Of a stretch of DNA of 64,000 nucleotides, positions 42,661-51,875 are shown in pieces. The notes under the pieces are model-generated. The model was given only the letters and a program-made list of their open reading frames with translations, searched no databases and was not told the origin of the DNA. How positions within the stretch are numbered: position 1 is the stretch's first letter; each line of letters starts with the position of its first letter. The stretch lies in the NCBI RefSeq assembly GCF_003259175.1, contig NZ_QGOK01000013.1, positions 1-64,000 of the forward strand, written 5' to 3'. The translations under genes were made by a program, and so were the position numbers. Source of the DNA: Marinomonas shanghaiensis (GTDB lineage Bacteria; Pseudomonadota; Gammaproteobacteria; Pseudomonadales; Marinomonadaceae).

Positions 42661-43072
42661 TTATTGATTTCCTTACACGATAAAAATAATCAGTCTCATT
42701 TTCTATTATTTAATCCAATTAGAAAAGATGATTTATCTCACAAGGCACGTCTTGATGGCGTTTAGAAAAATACTTATGCATGAAATCAGAATCGCGTGCC
42801 AATACCGCTCTTCATAGATCCATTTTCTGTATATTAGCGTATGTATAGACTAGGCAAGTAAGCTGATCCAACGTCTGTTTTTATGTATTTCTTCACTGTA
42901 AAGCGAGAGAAACCCCATCATAAGAAGTAAAGATCCTGTTGAAGAAGCCACCTAAGACAAACATCTACTCCTTCTAAAGAGTTGGAGAAAAGATAGACTC
43001 ACTATCAAGTCATCTCAGTGAAGAGCTGACTCACCTAGAATTGACTCGTTCGATGATCTGCCTGAACCCGTA
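42661..43072. other. Gene-free interval before the Stealth gene
   Basis: No reading frame of credible coding character. It should contain promoters for the small membrane protein (leftward) and the Stealth gene (rightward). A 22-bp segment near 42684-42705 closely resembles the right arm of the palindrome at 63017-63058 (shared AAAAATAATCAGTCT). Confidence 0.5.
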
Positions 43073-44143
43073 GTGGCATCAGCTAAAATATCATCAATGT
43101 ATACGGATACTGATATGCTAAGTAATGCAATCGAGCGCGAGCTTGACCCAATCGATGCTGTTATCACTTGGGTCGATGGGAATGCTGCGAAACATCAACA
43201 AAAAAGACAAAAATATATGGCGCTGGAATCTTTGCCGCTGCATGAAAATGCGTCTAATCCACATCGTTGGATGTGCAACGATGAAATTTTGTACTGTATT
43301 CAATCGATTGAAAACCATGCACCCTGGATAGGTAAGATTTGGGTCGTTGTGGACGAAGATGGCCCTGATTTATCAAGTCTCTCAGAAAGCATTAAGACGA
43401 AGGTTCATCTTGTTTATCATGCGGAAATTTTTGATGGCTTCGCACAGGTTTTGCCGACTTTCAATTCCTTGGCGATTGAGAGCATGCTCTGGCGGATAGA
43501 AGGGCTGAGCGAGCGATTTATATACTTTAATGACGATGTTTTTTTAACGGCACCCCTCTGTCCTGATGATGTTTTTGAGGGCCTTACTCCTGTTCTGCGA
43601 GGCAAATGGGTTGATTACAGTCAGGTGCTTGGTTGTGATGATATGCGTGAAGACCCTGCGAAGTTTCATTGTTTTATGCAGATCAATGCGGCTCAAATTA
43701 TGGCGTATCCTGCCACCAAACTGTTTTCTGCGGCACATGTTGTGCATCCCTTTCGACGCTCAATAATGGCTGAATTATTTGCCCGTTATCCTGATGAGTT
43801 CCTGCATAACATAAGTCACCGATTTCGCAACTTAGCGCAGTTTCTACCGCAGGGGCTGCATAATCATGCTTGTATTCGGAACAAAGCGGCCAAAATCAAT
43901 CCAACCAATGATCATCTTCATATTTCAAGCGGGCACGGCAAGGGACAACCGAGCAGCGATACGTTGGCGTTGCTTAGCAAAGCGACCGATCCTGGCATCA
44001 AGTTTTTATGCGTCAATGATCTTCCTCAATTGGTAGAAATCATTCCAAACGCAGCGGATTGGATTGCTCAAGCCATTGGCGGCTTTCCAGAGAGAACGCG
44101 ATTAAGTTTGCAACCAGATGATATCTTGATGGATTTAGTTTAG
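43073..44143 (+). CDS. Stealth-family sugar-phosphate transferase
   Basis: Capsular polysaccharide/GlcNAc-1-phosphotransferase-like protein of the Stealth family, which joins hexose-1-phosphate units in capsules and teichoic-like polymers. Conserved region 1 is IDAVITWVDGNAAKHQQK near residue 27. Region 2 covers NDEILYCIQSIENHAPWIGK and the ESMLWRIEGLSERFIYFNDD segment, then VFLTAPLCPDDVF. Region 3/4 includes AAHVVHPFRRS and a His-rich HNHACIRNK. About 350 residues. GTG 43073 opens the frame; ATG 43097 and ATG 43115 are equally possible, none with a good Shine-Dalgarno. No capsule export or regulator genes are adjacent, so its acceptor is unknown. Confidence 0.85.
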   Translation: MASAKISSMYTDTDMLSNAIERELDPIDAVITWVDGNAAKHQQKRQKYMALESLPLHENASNPHRWMCNDEILYCIQSIENHAPWIGKIWVVVDEDGPDLSSLSESIKTKVHLVYHAEIFDGFAQVLPTFNSLAIESMLWRIEGLSERFIYFNDDVFLTAPLCPDDVFEGLTPVLRGKWVDYSQVLGCDDMREDPAKFHCFMQINAAQIMAYPATKLFSAAHVVHPFRRSIMAELFARYPDEFLHNISHRFRNLAQFLPQGLHNHACIRNKAAKINPTNDHLHISSGHGKGQPSSDTLALLSKATDPGIKFLCVNDLPQLVEIIPNAADWIAQAIGGFPERTRLSLQPDDILMDLV

Positions 44144-44296
44144 GCATGAGGTGGCGACGCATAACACAATATCGTGGCGTGTTAGTCGTACTGCTATGAA
44201 GCAGATTTTTCTTAAAAAGTGCTAAGAAATTACTTTACCTCAACTTAACTTGAGGTCTTATAGTGATATTTCATAGGACGATTAAGGAGAAGAAGT

Positions 44297-44719
44297 ATGA
44301 AACTGGAACACGTAAATTTAGTCGTGCAAGACATGAAAACTACCTTGGCTTTTTATCAAGCTGCCTTTCCTCATTGGCGTATTCGAGCCCAAGGTCAGGC
44401 AGATTGGTACGGCGTTCAGCGTAATTGGGTGCATTTTGGTGATGATTATCAGTTTCTCACCTTTAATGACAATGGCACCGGAGAAAGTCGAGACATTAAG
44501 AGTAACCAACTTGGTGTCGCTCACTTTGCTTATGAGGTCCATAATGTCGAAGCGGTTATTCACCGATTAAGAGACGCTGGTTTTCAGGAATCTCATCGCG
44601 GAAGAGAAAACCCTCATAGGAAAAATGTGTATTTCATTGACCCTTCAGGCATAGAGTTGGAGTTTGTGGAGTACTTTTCTGATTTACCAGAAGAACGTAA
44701 CAACAGTGAAGAGGGCTAG
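44297..44719 (+). CDS. VOC-family (glyoxalase/bleomycin-resistance) protein
   Basis: 140-residue single-domain vicinal oxygen chelate protein. The paired beta-alpha-beta-beta-beta units are MKLEHVNLVVQDMKTTLAFY with metal-ligand His near residue 5, and LGVAHFAYEVHNVEAVIHRL with H75. KNVYFIDPSGIELEFVEYFS ends with the second conserved Glu. Substrate cannot be told; relatives include glyoxalase I, antibiotic-binding and dioxygenase proteins. ATG 44297 has AAGGAG 7-8 nt upstream. It is a single gene, ended by the hairpin at 44768-44797 or read through to it. Confidence 0.88.
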   Translation: MKLEHVNLVVQDMKTTLAFYQAAFPHWRIRAQGQADWYGVQRNWVHFGDDYQFLTFNDNGTGESRDIKSNQLGVAHFAYEVHNVEAVIHRLRDAGFQESHRGRENPHRKNVYFIDPSGIELEFVEYFSDLPEERNNSEEG

Positions 44720-44767
44720 AGTCACATTTTTGCATACTTTGCTGTTAACCTATTAATTTGAAAGAAA

Positions 44768-44797
44768 AAGCCGCTCATTACATGAATGGCGGCTTTC
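44768..44797. terminator. Terminator between VOC and aphA genes
   Basis: AAAGCCGCTCATT / AATGGCGGCTTT stem with a 5-nt loop. U-rich on the minus-strand side (TTTTTCTTTC), so mainly for aphA, but located between convergent genes. Confidence 0.82.
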
Positions 44798-44823
44798 AAG
44801 TTTCTTTAATATGGGATCAATAT

Positions 44824-45573
44824 TTAATATTGAGAGTCTTTTAGCACTCGTTCACCATAGATGCCATTCTTTGGAATCGGTGTGTAGCTAGAGTTGGCCG
44901 CGCGCATCACACGTATGCCTTCTGCGCCGGCATCTCTTGCTGAAATAATGTCACCATCGGCATCGCCATAATAAATTTTGATGCCATTGTCTTTAATGTA
45001 CTTAGTTTTGGTGTATTCAGTACGGCTTGATCCCGCAAAAATGACATCATTCATATCTTTGATATCAAACGTCTTTTTTAGATATTCTGTCGTGAAATTA
45101 CAATCAGAACCAGTGCGACCTGTGATGAAGTAAATACTGTCACCACGTTCTTGGTGCATTGCAATGAGCTCTTTGGCAATGTTCTTAGGCATACTGAAGG
45201 CATCCCAACCACAGTTTGCTTTATCCCAGAAATCTTGATTTTCTAAATAAGCATAACCATTTGGCGAGAATTCTTGCTGGCCACGATAAAAAACTGGCGT
45301 GCTAAACAGAGTCGTATCATCGATATCAAAACCCACCGCAAAAGGCGCTTTGCCTTGAAGCTCTTGCTTAATGTCTGCAACAGAGATCATCTTCACATCC
45401 GACGGCATGCCCGCCGTGGTCATATCGATAGTGGAATAGCCCTTATGAGTGCCTGGTGTTTTTGGATCTGCATTAGCAGATAAACTAGCGACACAAGCCA
45501 GTGCAATAGTGAGTGAGCGTAGAGTATGGTTCACAGTGTTCCCTATAGGTTTCATTAGTAATGATTTTCTCAT
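44824..45573 (-). CDS. aphA: Class B acid phosphatase
   Basis: Periplasmic HAD-fold nonspecific phosphatase/phosphotransferase acting on nucleoside monophosphates and sugar phosphates. A signal sequence with LTIALACVASLSANA precedes the mature protein. The nucleophile motif FDIDDTTLF has D83 and D85. AYLENQDFWDKANCGWDAFS and IYFITGRTGSDCNFTTEYLK (motif II) and DGDIISARDAGAEGIRVMRA (motif IV) follow. 249 residues against 237 in E. coli. ATG 45573 opens the frame; ATG 45555 is possible. It is single. It could scavenge phosphate from nucleotides outside the cell. Confidence 0.94.
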   Translation of the reverse strand: MRKSLLMKPIGNTVNHTLRSLTIALACVASLSANADPKTPGTHKGYSTIDMTTAGMPSDVKMISVADIKQELQGKAPFAVGFDIDDTTLFSTPVFYRGQQEFSPNGYAYLENQDFWDKANCGWDAFSMPKNIAKELIAMHQERGDSIYFITGRTGSDCNFTTEYLKKTFDIKDMNDVIFAGSSRTEYTKTKYIKDNGIKIYYGDADGDIISARDAGAEGIRVMRAANSSYTPIPKNGIYGERVLKDSQY

Positions 45574-45797
45574 TCTATCGCTAAAAAATACGGCTTGCTA
45601 GCTTCTTGGTTTGGCTAAGATGAAGTGAGGTGATATGTAGAGGTAGACTGTTCGCTCTCGCGAAGGAGCCTGCTAATGAAAAAAGTATCTCAGTCAGCAT
45701 CGCTGACTTATAATTTTGGATCAAGCTCAATTGGATCGTGTCAGGCATGATCTCTTGGTATACTGTGACCGTATTTAATACAGTTTGTAGGTGTAGA

Positions 45798-46919
45798 ATG
45801 ACGGATAACCAGAGCACACATTTAGAGCGTGTTGCTATCAAAGGTTTTAAATCGATCAAAGAGATGGACTTGAAAATGGAGCCCATCAATATTGTCATTG
45901 GAGCGAATGGCTCGGGCAAGTCAAATTTTATATCCTTATTTACTTTTCTGCGGAATTTGTCAGAAGGAAAATTACAAACCTATGTCGAAAAAAACGGCTT
46001 TGCTAATGCATTCTTCCATTTTGGTTCTAAGACCACGCCGCAAATAGAGATAAATGTTAAGGCGAATATAAATGGCTATCATGCCATTTTTGAGCATGGA
46101 TCAAATGATGATAATTTAGTATTTATTAATGAATACTGCACTATTTCATCCTCTGGTCAAAAGTTTGAGATAAAAGGGTCTAAAGGAGAAAGTGGTTTAC
46201 TTCTTGGAGCTGAAGCAAAAAGTCCAGCAGTTCGAAATTATACAAGACGTTATCTTGAAGATTGTCTTGTTTATCATTTTCATGATACAGGCCCCACAGC
46301 ATCTTTTAAGCAGGCTACAGATCTGTCAGCTTCAGACTTTTTATTTTCAAATGCAGGTAATTTAGCTTCTTTCTTGTATCGGTTGAAAAACTCCAAAACG
46401 AAAGGTTTTCAAAGTAGTTACCAAGATATTGTTGATGCAATAAAAACGGTAGCACCGTATTTTCATGATTTTTATCTAGAGCCTCGCGGTAATGAGGGTG
46501 AAGAAAAAGTATTGTTAAGATGGATTCATCGAGATCACGATGAGCCTTTTTCTGCGAATCAGTTGTCGGATGGTACTGCTCGTTTTATTTGCATGGCAAC
46601 CTTGTTCTTGCAGCCGAAGTCATTGAGGCCCAAAACGATTATTCTTGATGAACCTGAGTTGGGTTTGCACCCAGCAGCTTTAGAAGTACTAGCTGATATT
46701 GTGAAAGCAACGGCTAAAGAGAATCAAGTTATTTGCTCGACTCAATCTGTTACGTTCGCTAACCAGTTTAACCCAGAAGACTTTATTGTGGTTGATCAGG
46801 AAAAAGGCGCATCAACGTTTAAACGGGTTGATGAGGTGGCTCTAAAAGATTGGTTAGAAGATTACTCCATGGGAGATATTTGGTCTAAAAATATTATTGG
46901 AGGGCGCCCTGAATGGTAA
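45798..46919 (+). CDS. AAA family ATPase (AAA_21/COG4637-like), candidate defence effector
   Basis: 373-residue ABC/SMC-like ATPase. Walker A is IGANGSGKSNF near residue 36 (FKSIKEMDLKMEPINIVIGA before it). An inserted, mostly helical lid spans about residues 110-255. The signature QLSDGTARFICMATL and Walker B TIILDEPELGLHP follow, with the H-loop-like STQSVTF. This is the fold of ATPases in OLD, RloA and PARIS-type systems. The frame is open from 45738, but ATG 45798 with AGGTG upstream starts the domain. The downstream DUF4276 gene overlaps it by 7 bp, so they are translated together. The pair lies as an island between aphA and modF. Confidence 0.88.
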   Translation: MTDNQSTHLERVAIKGFKSIKEMDLKMEPINIVIGANGSGKSNFISLFTFLRNLSEGKLQTYVEKNGFANAFFHFGSKTTPQIEINVKANINGYHAIFEHGSNDDNLVFINEYCTISSSGQKFEIKGSKGESGLLLGAEAKSPAVRNYTRRYLEDCLVYHFHDTGPTASFKQATDLSASDFLFSNAGNLASFLYRLKNSKTKGFQSSYQDIVDAIKTVAPYFHDFYLEPRGNEGEEKVLLRWIHRDHDEPFSANQLSDGTARFICMATLFLQPKSLRPKTIILDEPELGLHPAALEVLADIVKATAKENQVICSTQSVTFANQFNPEDFIVVDQEKGASTFKRVDEVALKDWLEDYSMGDIWSKNIIGGRPEW

Positions 46920-47512
46920 GAATAGGGATATCAGTCGAAGGCCCCACGGAAGAACGGTTTGTAAAAATGGTTTTAGGGCAATATTTAGCAACGAAAGGTA
47001 TTTATATGACGCCGATCTCAATGGGTGGAGATGTGAATGTCGAGCGTGCTAAAAATGAGTTGAAAAAGATTGCCAATAGTTTTGAGTTTGTTACTACGCT
47101 GTATGATTTTTATGGGTTCAAAAAAAGACTAGATGGCGAGACTAAAGAAGCCTTAGAACGAAGGCTTATGGATTCTGTTCATGAAGGTGTGAAACCTAAG
47201 CTTATTCCATATGTTCAAATGTATGAATTTGAAGGTCTTTTATTTTCTTGTCCTGAATCTATGGCGCGAGCGTTAAATGAAAGTGGTGCCCAACAGTGGT
47301 GCAAGAATGTTTTAGCCGAGTTTAATAGCAATCCAGAAACGATCAATAACTCTGTAGAAACAGCTCCCTCCAAACGTTTGTTGAGCAATACGAAATATAG
47401 AAAAACGACACATGGACCAAACATAGCCGCTGAAATCGGTATCCCTAAAATGCGAGAAATGTGTCTTGGTTTCCATGAATGGTTATGTAAAATCGAGCGT
47501 CTTGCACAATAA
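46913..47512 (+). CDS. DUF4276 family protein (TOPRIM-like), partner of the ATPase
   Basis: 199 residues. The N-terminus MVRIGISVEGPTEERFVKMV has the EGPTEE motif seen in DUF4276 and RloB-like proteins, which resembles the first Glu of a TOPRIM metal site. FVTTLYDFYGFKKRL supplies a following Asp, and PYVQMYEFEGLLFSCPESMA holds two more acidic residues. KYRKTTHGPNIAAEIGIPKM is the family C-terminal part. Overlap with the ATPase gene indicates a complex. By analogy with split OLD-like pairs it may be a nuclease subunit, but this is inference. The operon ends at the terminator 47528-47560. Confidence 0.85.
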   Translation: MVRIGISVEGPTEERFVKMVLGQYLATKGIYMTPISMGGDVNVERAKNELKKIANSFEFVTTLYDFYGFKKRLDGETKEALERRLMDSVHEGVKPKLIPYVQMYEFEGLLFSCPESMARALNESGAQQWCKNVLAEFNSNPETINNSVETAPSKRLLSNTKYRKTTHGPNIAAEIGIPKMREMCLGFHEWLCKIERLAQ

Positions 47513-47527
47513 GCGCTGGCAATAAAA

Positions 47528-47560
47528 CACAAAAGCCAACTCATTCAGTTGGCTTTTGTG
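47528..47560. terminator. Bidirectional terminator
   Basis: CACAAAAGCCAACT / AGTTGGCTTTTGTG stem with a 5-nt loop, between the DUF4276 gene and the convergent modF-like gene. Confidence 0.92.
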
Positions 47561-47579
47561 TTTCTGGAAGTCGAAAAGG

Positions 47580-49019
47580 CTAGTTGTTTTTCTTCAATCC
47601 CAAGTAGTTCTCTATCCCTTTGATCTGGTCTTCCGCATGATGATTAACATACAAAACCGTAGTCTCTTTGTCTTCACAAATTTTCTCGATAAGAGCGAGG
47701 ACGAGTTGGCGGTTCATGTCGTCTAGACCAAGGCAGGGTTCGTCTAGGATCAAGAGTGGTGGGTGTTTCACCATGGCGCGGGCGATGAGCAGTAAGCGCT
47801 GGTCACCGTAGGAAAGTTTGTTAAAGGGCTGATCGGCGCGGTCTTCCATGCCCAATAGTGTAAGCCACTGGTCGGCGATTTTCTTTTGGTTGTCGGTAGA
47901 CTTGCTATACATACCGATGCTGTCGTAGAAGCCGGAAATAATGACGTTTTTACAGCTGGTGCTGACGCGGTATTCCCATTGCAAAGATGTGGAAACGTAG
48001 CCGATAAATTGTTTGATTTGCCAAATGCTTTCGCCCTTACCGCGTTGGAATCCAAAGACGAAAATGTCGTTCACATAGCATTGTGGGTGATCGCCAGTGA
48101 TCAAGGACAAAACGCCGGTTTTGCCGCTGCCATTGGGGCCGCTGAGTTGCCAATGTTGGCCACGTTCTATGGTCCAATCCAGCTTATCAACAATGATCGT
48201 ATCGCCGTATTTAATCGTGGCTTGGTTGAGTCTGACCAATGGCTGGCTGGGGTCGAGTGCTGGCAGTTTGTTGGCTGGATCGGCCTGCGGTACGTTAAGG
48301 TCGGTGGTTTTTAAATGCAGCAGTTGATAAAGCTCATTGAAAGCGTTTTCGTCGCTTTTATCGACCGTAAGGGTAAGTTTACCTTTATCAACGTAAGCAA
48401 TATGCGTGATAAAAGCTGGCATTTCATCAAAACGATTGAGCACCATGATCATAGGCGTGGAGTCTATGATGGAAGCAAGATGGTCTTGCAGCATGGCAAG
48501 GGTGTCTACATCTAAGCCATCAAAGGGTTCGTCTAGTATCAGTAAATCGGGTCTGTTCGCTAAGGCGCGAATCAACATGACCTTGCGAGTTTCGCCTGTA
48601 GAGAGTTTGCGAAAGGCGCGGTCGAGCAATGTGCTTAAACCGAACTTTTCCACCAGAGCTTGGGCGAGAGCCGTGTCTTGGCAATAATCGAAAATCATTT
48701 CATGAACGGGTGTGCCAAGGGAAATCACGTCCATGATATCGGCATCGTCTTTTTTTAGTTCTTTGGCAATCAGTTCGGCTTGGGCCTCAAAAGACACCAG
48801 TCCCACATTTTTGGGCAGGCCTATGACTGTGCCATTTTCGATTTCGCCTACGCCTGCCAGCACCGCCGCCAAAGCAGACTTACCCGCACCGTTTGTACCG
48901 GTAATCACCCAATGCTGGTTGGGCTCAATGGTCCAGTCAATTTCGCTTAGGGTAAAGCGATCATCAAAGTTCACCGTTACTTTTTCGAAGTAAATATTGT
49001 CTAAGCCGATGCTGTCCAT
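47580..49019 (-). CDS. modF: ModF-like protein with two ABC ATPase domains
   Basis: 479-residue tandem ABC ATPase without membrane part, like ModF/PhrA (photorepair protein) of E. coli. Domain one has Walker A (TGTNGAGKSALAAV), signature KLSTGETRKVMLIRALA and Walker B (LLILDEPFDGLD). Domain two has Walker A (SGPNGSGKTGVLSL), signature KLSYGDQRLLLIARAMV and Walker B (PLLILDEPCLGLDD). Both sites look active. A role in molybdate transport is suggested only by the family name; no mod genes are nearby. The frame is open to 49058, but ATG 49019 preceded by AGGA 7-8 nt upstream is preferred. Confidence 0.88.
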   Translation of the reverse strand: MDSIGLDNIYFEKVTVNFDDRFTLSEIDWTIEPNQHWVITGTNGAGKSALAAVLAGVGEIENGTVIGLPKNVGLVSFEAQAELIAKELKKDDADIMDVISLGTPVHEMIFDYCQDTALAQALVEKFGLSTLLDRAFRKLSTGETRKVMLIRALANRPDLLILDEPFDGLDVDTLAMLQDHLASIIDSTPMIMVLNRFDEMPAFITHIAYVDKGKLTLTVDKSDENAFNELYQLLHLKTTDLNVPQADPANKLPALDPSQPLVRLNQATIKYGDTIIVDKLDWTIERGQHWQLSGPNGSGKTGVLSLITGDHPQCYVNDIFVFGFQRGKGESIWQIKQFIGYVSTSLQWEYRVSTSCKNVIISGFYDSIGMYSKSTDNQKKIADQWLTLLGMEDRADQPFNKLSYGDQRLLLIARAMVKHPPLLILDEPCLGLDDMNRQLVLALIEKICEDKETTVLYVNHHAEDQIKGIENYLGLKKNN

Positions 49020-49056
49020 GGTATTTCCTGATGTTTTTTTTAGAACCAGTAGAGAC

Positions 49057-49097
49057 AAAAAAGCCGAGATTATTTACAGAAACAATCTCGGCTTTTT
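49057..49097 (-). terminator. Terminator of ilvC
   Basis: AAAAAAGCCGAGATT / AATCTCGGCTTTTT stem with partly paired TATTTACAGAAAC loop, about 140 bp after the ilvC stop codon and just before the modF start. Confidence 0.88.
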
Positions 49098-49233
49098 AAA
49101 TAAACATTAAACATTACGATGTCATGAGCGAAGCCAAGACGAGGCAAAAATAGACGAGAAAGCAGAGTTTATAAGTATAAATGAGCATTTCGAGTCTATT
49201 TTTAACAAAGTATTGGCGAGCGCAATAATCGTA

Positions 49234-50706
49234 TTAAACAATCTTCTTCATGTCCGCCATGTGACCGCGCAATACCGCACCTACTGCTTCAACTGGGTGA
49301 GAGCGTAGCGCTGTGTTAACTTCGATCAAGCGTTTGTTGTCAACGCCATTGTCTTCTACAGAAAGCCCTTTACCGATAACGTCGGTTTTGATGCCTTTCA
49401 TGAAGTCAGCCAATAGTGGTACGCAAGCGTGGTTGTATAGGTAGCAACCGTATTCTGCTGTATCAGATATGGTCGCGTTCATTTCGTACAATTTCTTACG
49501 AGCGATGGTGTTTGCGATCAATGGTGTTTCGTGTAGAGACTCGTAGTAAGCAGACTCTGCAATGATACCCGCTGCAGTCATGGTTTCGAAAGCAAGCTCA
49601 ACGCCGGCTTTTACCATAGCGACCATCAAGATGCCGTTGTCGAAGAATTCTTGTTCAGAAATTTTTACATCGCCAGCCGGTGTTTTCTCGAAGTTGGTTT
49701 CAGCCGTTTCTGCACGCCATTTTAGCAAGTTAACATCGTCGTTCGCCCAGTCTTCCATCATAGTCTTAGAGAAGTGACCGCTGATGATGTCGTCTTGGTG
49801 TTTGTTGTACAAAGGACGCATGATCACTTTTAGCTCTTCAGAAAGATCAAATGCTTTGATCTTAGCTGGGTTAGAAAGACGATCTAGCATGTTGGTAACG
49901 CCGCCGTATTTCAATGCTTCCGTGATGGTTTCCCAACCGTATTGGATCAAGCGAGAGGCATAACCTGGGTCGATGCCTTCTTCAACCATTTTGTCGAAGC
50001 AAAGGATAGAACCTGTTTGCAACATACCGCAAAGGATAGTTTGCTCACCCATTAGGTCAGATTTTACTTCTGCGATGAAAGAAGACATTAGAACGCCTGC
50101 TTTGTGACCGCCAGTACCCACTGCGTACGCTTTTGCTAGCGCAAGACCTTCGCCTTTAGGGTCGTTGTCTTCGTGAACCGCGATCAAAGTAGGAACACCG
50201 AAGCCACGAACGTATTCAGCACGAACTTCAGAGCCTGGGCACTTAGGAGCAACCATGATGACGGTTAGATCTTCACGAATTTTCATGCCTTCTTCTACGA
50301 TGTTGAAACCGTGAGAGTAAGATAGGCAAGCGCCTTCTTTCATCAGAGGCATAACCGCAGTAACAACAGGCGTGTGTTGCTTATCTGGTGTTAAGTTAAG
50401 TACAACGTCAGCCGTTGGGATCAACTCTTCGTAAGTACCCACAACAAAGCCGTTTTCTGTGGCGTTTTTCCAAGATTGACGTTTTTGCGCAATGGCCTCT
50501 GGGCGTAAAGCGTAAGAAACATCTAGACCAGAATCGCGTAGGTTCAAGCCTTGGTTAAGGCCTTGTGCACCACAACCGATAACCACCATTTTTTTGCCTT
50601 TAAGCGCTTCTACGCCGTCTGCAAATTCAGAGCTGTTCATGAAGCGACATTTTGCGAGTTCTGCTAGTTGCTCACGTAGCGGCAAAGTATTGAAGTAGTT
50701 AGCCAT
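49234..50706 (-). CDS. ilvC: Ketol-acid reductoisomerase, class II
   Basis: NADPH- and Mg-dependent second common step of valine, leucine and isoleucine synthesis, in the cytoplasm. The long enterobacterial (class II) form of 490 residues begins [20 protein letters not shown] like E. coli IlvC. The NADPH loop is [20 protein letters not shown], then LRPEAIAQ. The two knotted domains have [20 protein letters not shown] with catalytic D and E, and the duplicate [17 protein letters not shown] and [14 protein letters not shown] 50715 opens the frame; ATG 50706 with AGGA upstream is the true start. It is divergent from ilvY as in enterobacteria, with a 237-bp control region. Confidence 0.97.
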   Translation of the reverse strand: MANYFNTLPLREQLAELAKCRFMNSSEFADGVEALKGKKMVVIGCGAQGLNQGLNLRDSGLDVSYALRPEAIAQKRQSWKNATENGFVVGTYEELIPTADVVLNLTPDKQHTPVVTAVMPLMKEGACLSYSHGFNIVEEGMKIREDLTVIMVAPKCPGSEVRAEYVRGFGVPTLIAVHEDNDPKGEGLALAKAYAVGTGGHKAGVLMSSFIAEVKSDLMGEQTILCGMLQTGSILCFDKMVEEGIDPGYASRLIQYGWETITEALKYGGVTNMLDRLSNPAKIKAFDLSEELKVIMRPLYNKHQDDIISGHFSKTMMEDWANDDVNLLKWRAETAETNFEKTPAGDVKISEQEFFDNGILMVAMVKAGVELAFETMTAAGIIAESAYYESLHETPLIANTIARKKLYEMNATISDTAEYGCYLYNHACVPLLADFMKGIKTDVIGKGLSVEDNGVDNKRLIEVNTALRSHPVEAVGAVLRGHMADMKKIV

Positions 50707-50943
50707 GTTATACACATCCTATAGATTTGATTAATGTATCAACGATAAGAACACGCTGATATTAAAAAGCCGATATAAAAAAGTGATACAGCCGCCAAGC
50801 TATGCTTTTAATGGCGTCCTGCAAGTAGGACTAATCTAACGTAGCAGAACCTTTTCGTAAATTGATATATTCGCAATACAGTGTCCCATTTTATGCAAAC
50901 ATGATTTATTATGGTTTGGCCGCAATAAAAAGAAGAGTTCTTC

Positions 50944-51834
50944 ATGAATATAAAGACACTTAAGCAGTTCCTCGCCTTGGCGGAGACGTTGAATTTTGGT
51001 CGTGCGAGCGACGAGTGCCACATCAGCATTTCGGCTCTGTCGCGCAATATTCGTCACTTGGAAGAGGAATTAGGGGTAATGCTGTTTCATCGTGATAATC
51101 GTACGGTGATATTGACCAAAGAAGGGCAAAAATTTCTCAAATACGCCCGCGATACCAGTCGTCAGTGGCATTTGATTCGACATGAGCTAACGGACAATTC
51201 CGGAGAGTTGAGTGGTGAAATCAGTCTTTATGGTTCGGTGACAGCCAGTTACAGTTTTTTGTATGAATTATTGCGTCGCTTTCGCATTGCGTATCCTGGG
51301 ATAGAAATCAAATTGCGGACCGGTGATCCGGAACACGCCATCGCCCATATCTTGGATGGTAAAGAAGACATTACTATTGCCGCGAGGCCAGCGAACTTAC
51401 CTCGTGGTTTAGCGTTCAAACCTATTGCCATTTCGCCTTTATTGTTCATTGCGCCACTGGAGCAGCAAGTGCCGAATGTACCTACTCACACACCCATTAC
51501 AGCGGAAGAGTGGGCAAACATTCCGATGATTCTATCGGAAAGTGGGGTGTCTCGAACTCGTGTGGATGAATGGTTTAGACAGCATGGCATTGCACCGCGT
51601 ATTTACGCGCAAGTCACCGGTAACGAAGCCATCGTGAGCATGGTGAGTTTGGGCTTTGGTATTGGCGTAGTGCCGAAAATCGTCTTGGATAACAGCCCGC
51701 TTGTAGATCGAATTAAGGTGTTGGATGTACAGCCTGAGCTGGAGCCATACGATATCGGCTTGTTTACATTGAAGAAAAGTTTGAAAAATCCGCTGGTAGA
51801 AGCGTTTTGGAATTTGATGGAAGAAGAGGCGTAA
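50944..51834 (+). CDS. ilvY: Transcriptional activator IlvY (LysR family)
   Basis: 296-residue LysR regulator that activates ilvC when acetolactate or acetohydroxybutyrate accumulates. HTH region: MNIKTLKQFLALAETLNFGR, ASDECHISISALSRNIRHLE, GVMLFHRDNRTVILTKEGQK. The effector domain follows from about residue 90 (SGEISLYGSVTASYSFLYEL). The C-terminus NPLVEAFWNLMEEEA is as in enterobacterial IlvY. The classic divergent ilvY-ilvC layout gives good confidence. Binding sites should lie in 50707-50943; no clear full palindrome was picked out by eye. The stop codon is inside the stem-loop at 51822-51850. Confidence 0.95.
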   Translation: MNIKTLKQFLALAETLNFGRASDECHISISALSRNIRHLEEELGVMLFHRDNRTVILTKEGQKFLKYARDTSRQWHLIRHELTDNSGELSGEISLYGSVTASYSFLYELLRRFRIAYPGIEIKLRTGDPEHAIAHILDGKEDITIAARPANLPRGLAFKPIAISPLLFIAPLEQQVPNVPTHTPITAEEWANIPMILSESGVSRTRVDEWFRQHGIAPRIYAQVTGNEAIVSMVSLGFGIGVVPKIVLDNSPLVDRIKVLDVQPELEPYDIGLFTLKKSLKNPLVEAFWNLMEEEA

Positions 51835-51850
51835 TCACGCCTCTTCTTTT
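51822..51850. terminator. Bidirectional terminator overlapping the ilvY stop codon
   Basis: AGAAGAGGCGT / ACGCCTCTTCT stem with a 4-nt loop AATC and T-run. The TAA stop of ilvY (51832-51834) lies at the loop, so translating ribosomes must melt the hairpin as they finish. Confidence 0.9.
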
Positions 51851-51875
51851 TAGCTAAGACTGTGGAAGGATGAAC

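Noticed and set aside
45762..45784. ACTGT...ACAGT symmetry before the AAA ATPase gene taken as a LexA box
   Set aside because: The spacer between CTGT and ACAG is 13 bp, not the 8 of the gammaproteobacterial LexA site, and arms are only 5 bp.
49098..49233. Possible small gene between ilvC and its terminator
   Set aside because: No start with Shine-Dalgarno and no frame of useful length; treated as the 3' untranslated region of ilvC.
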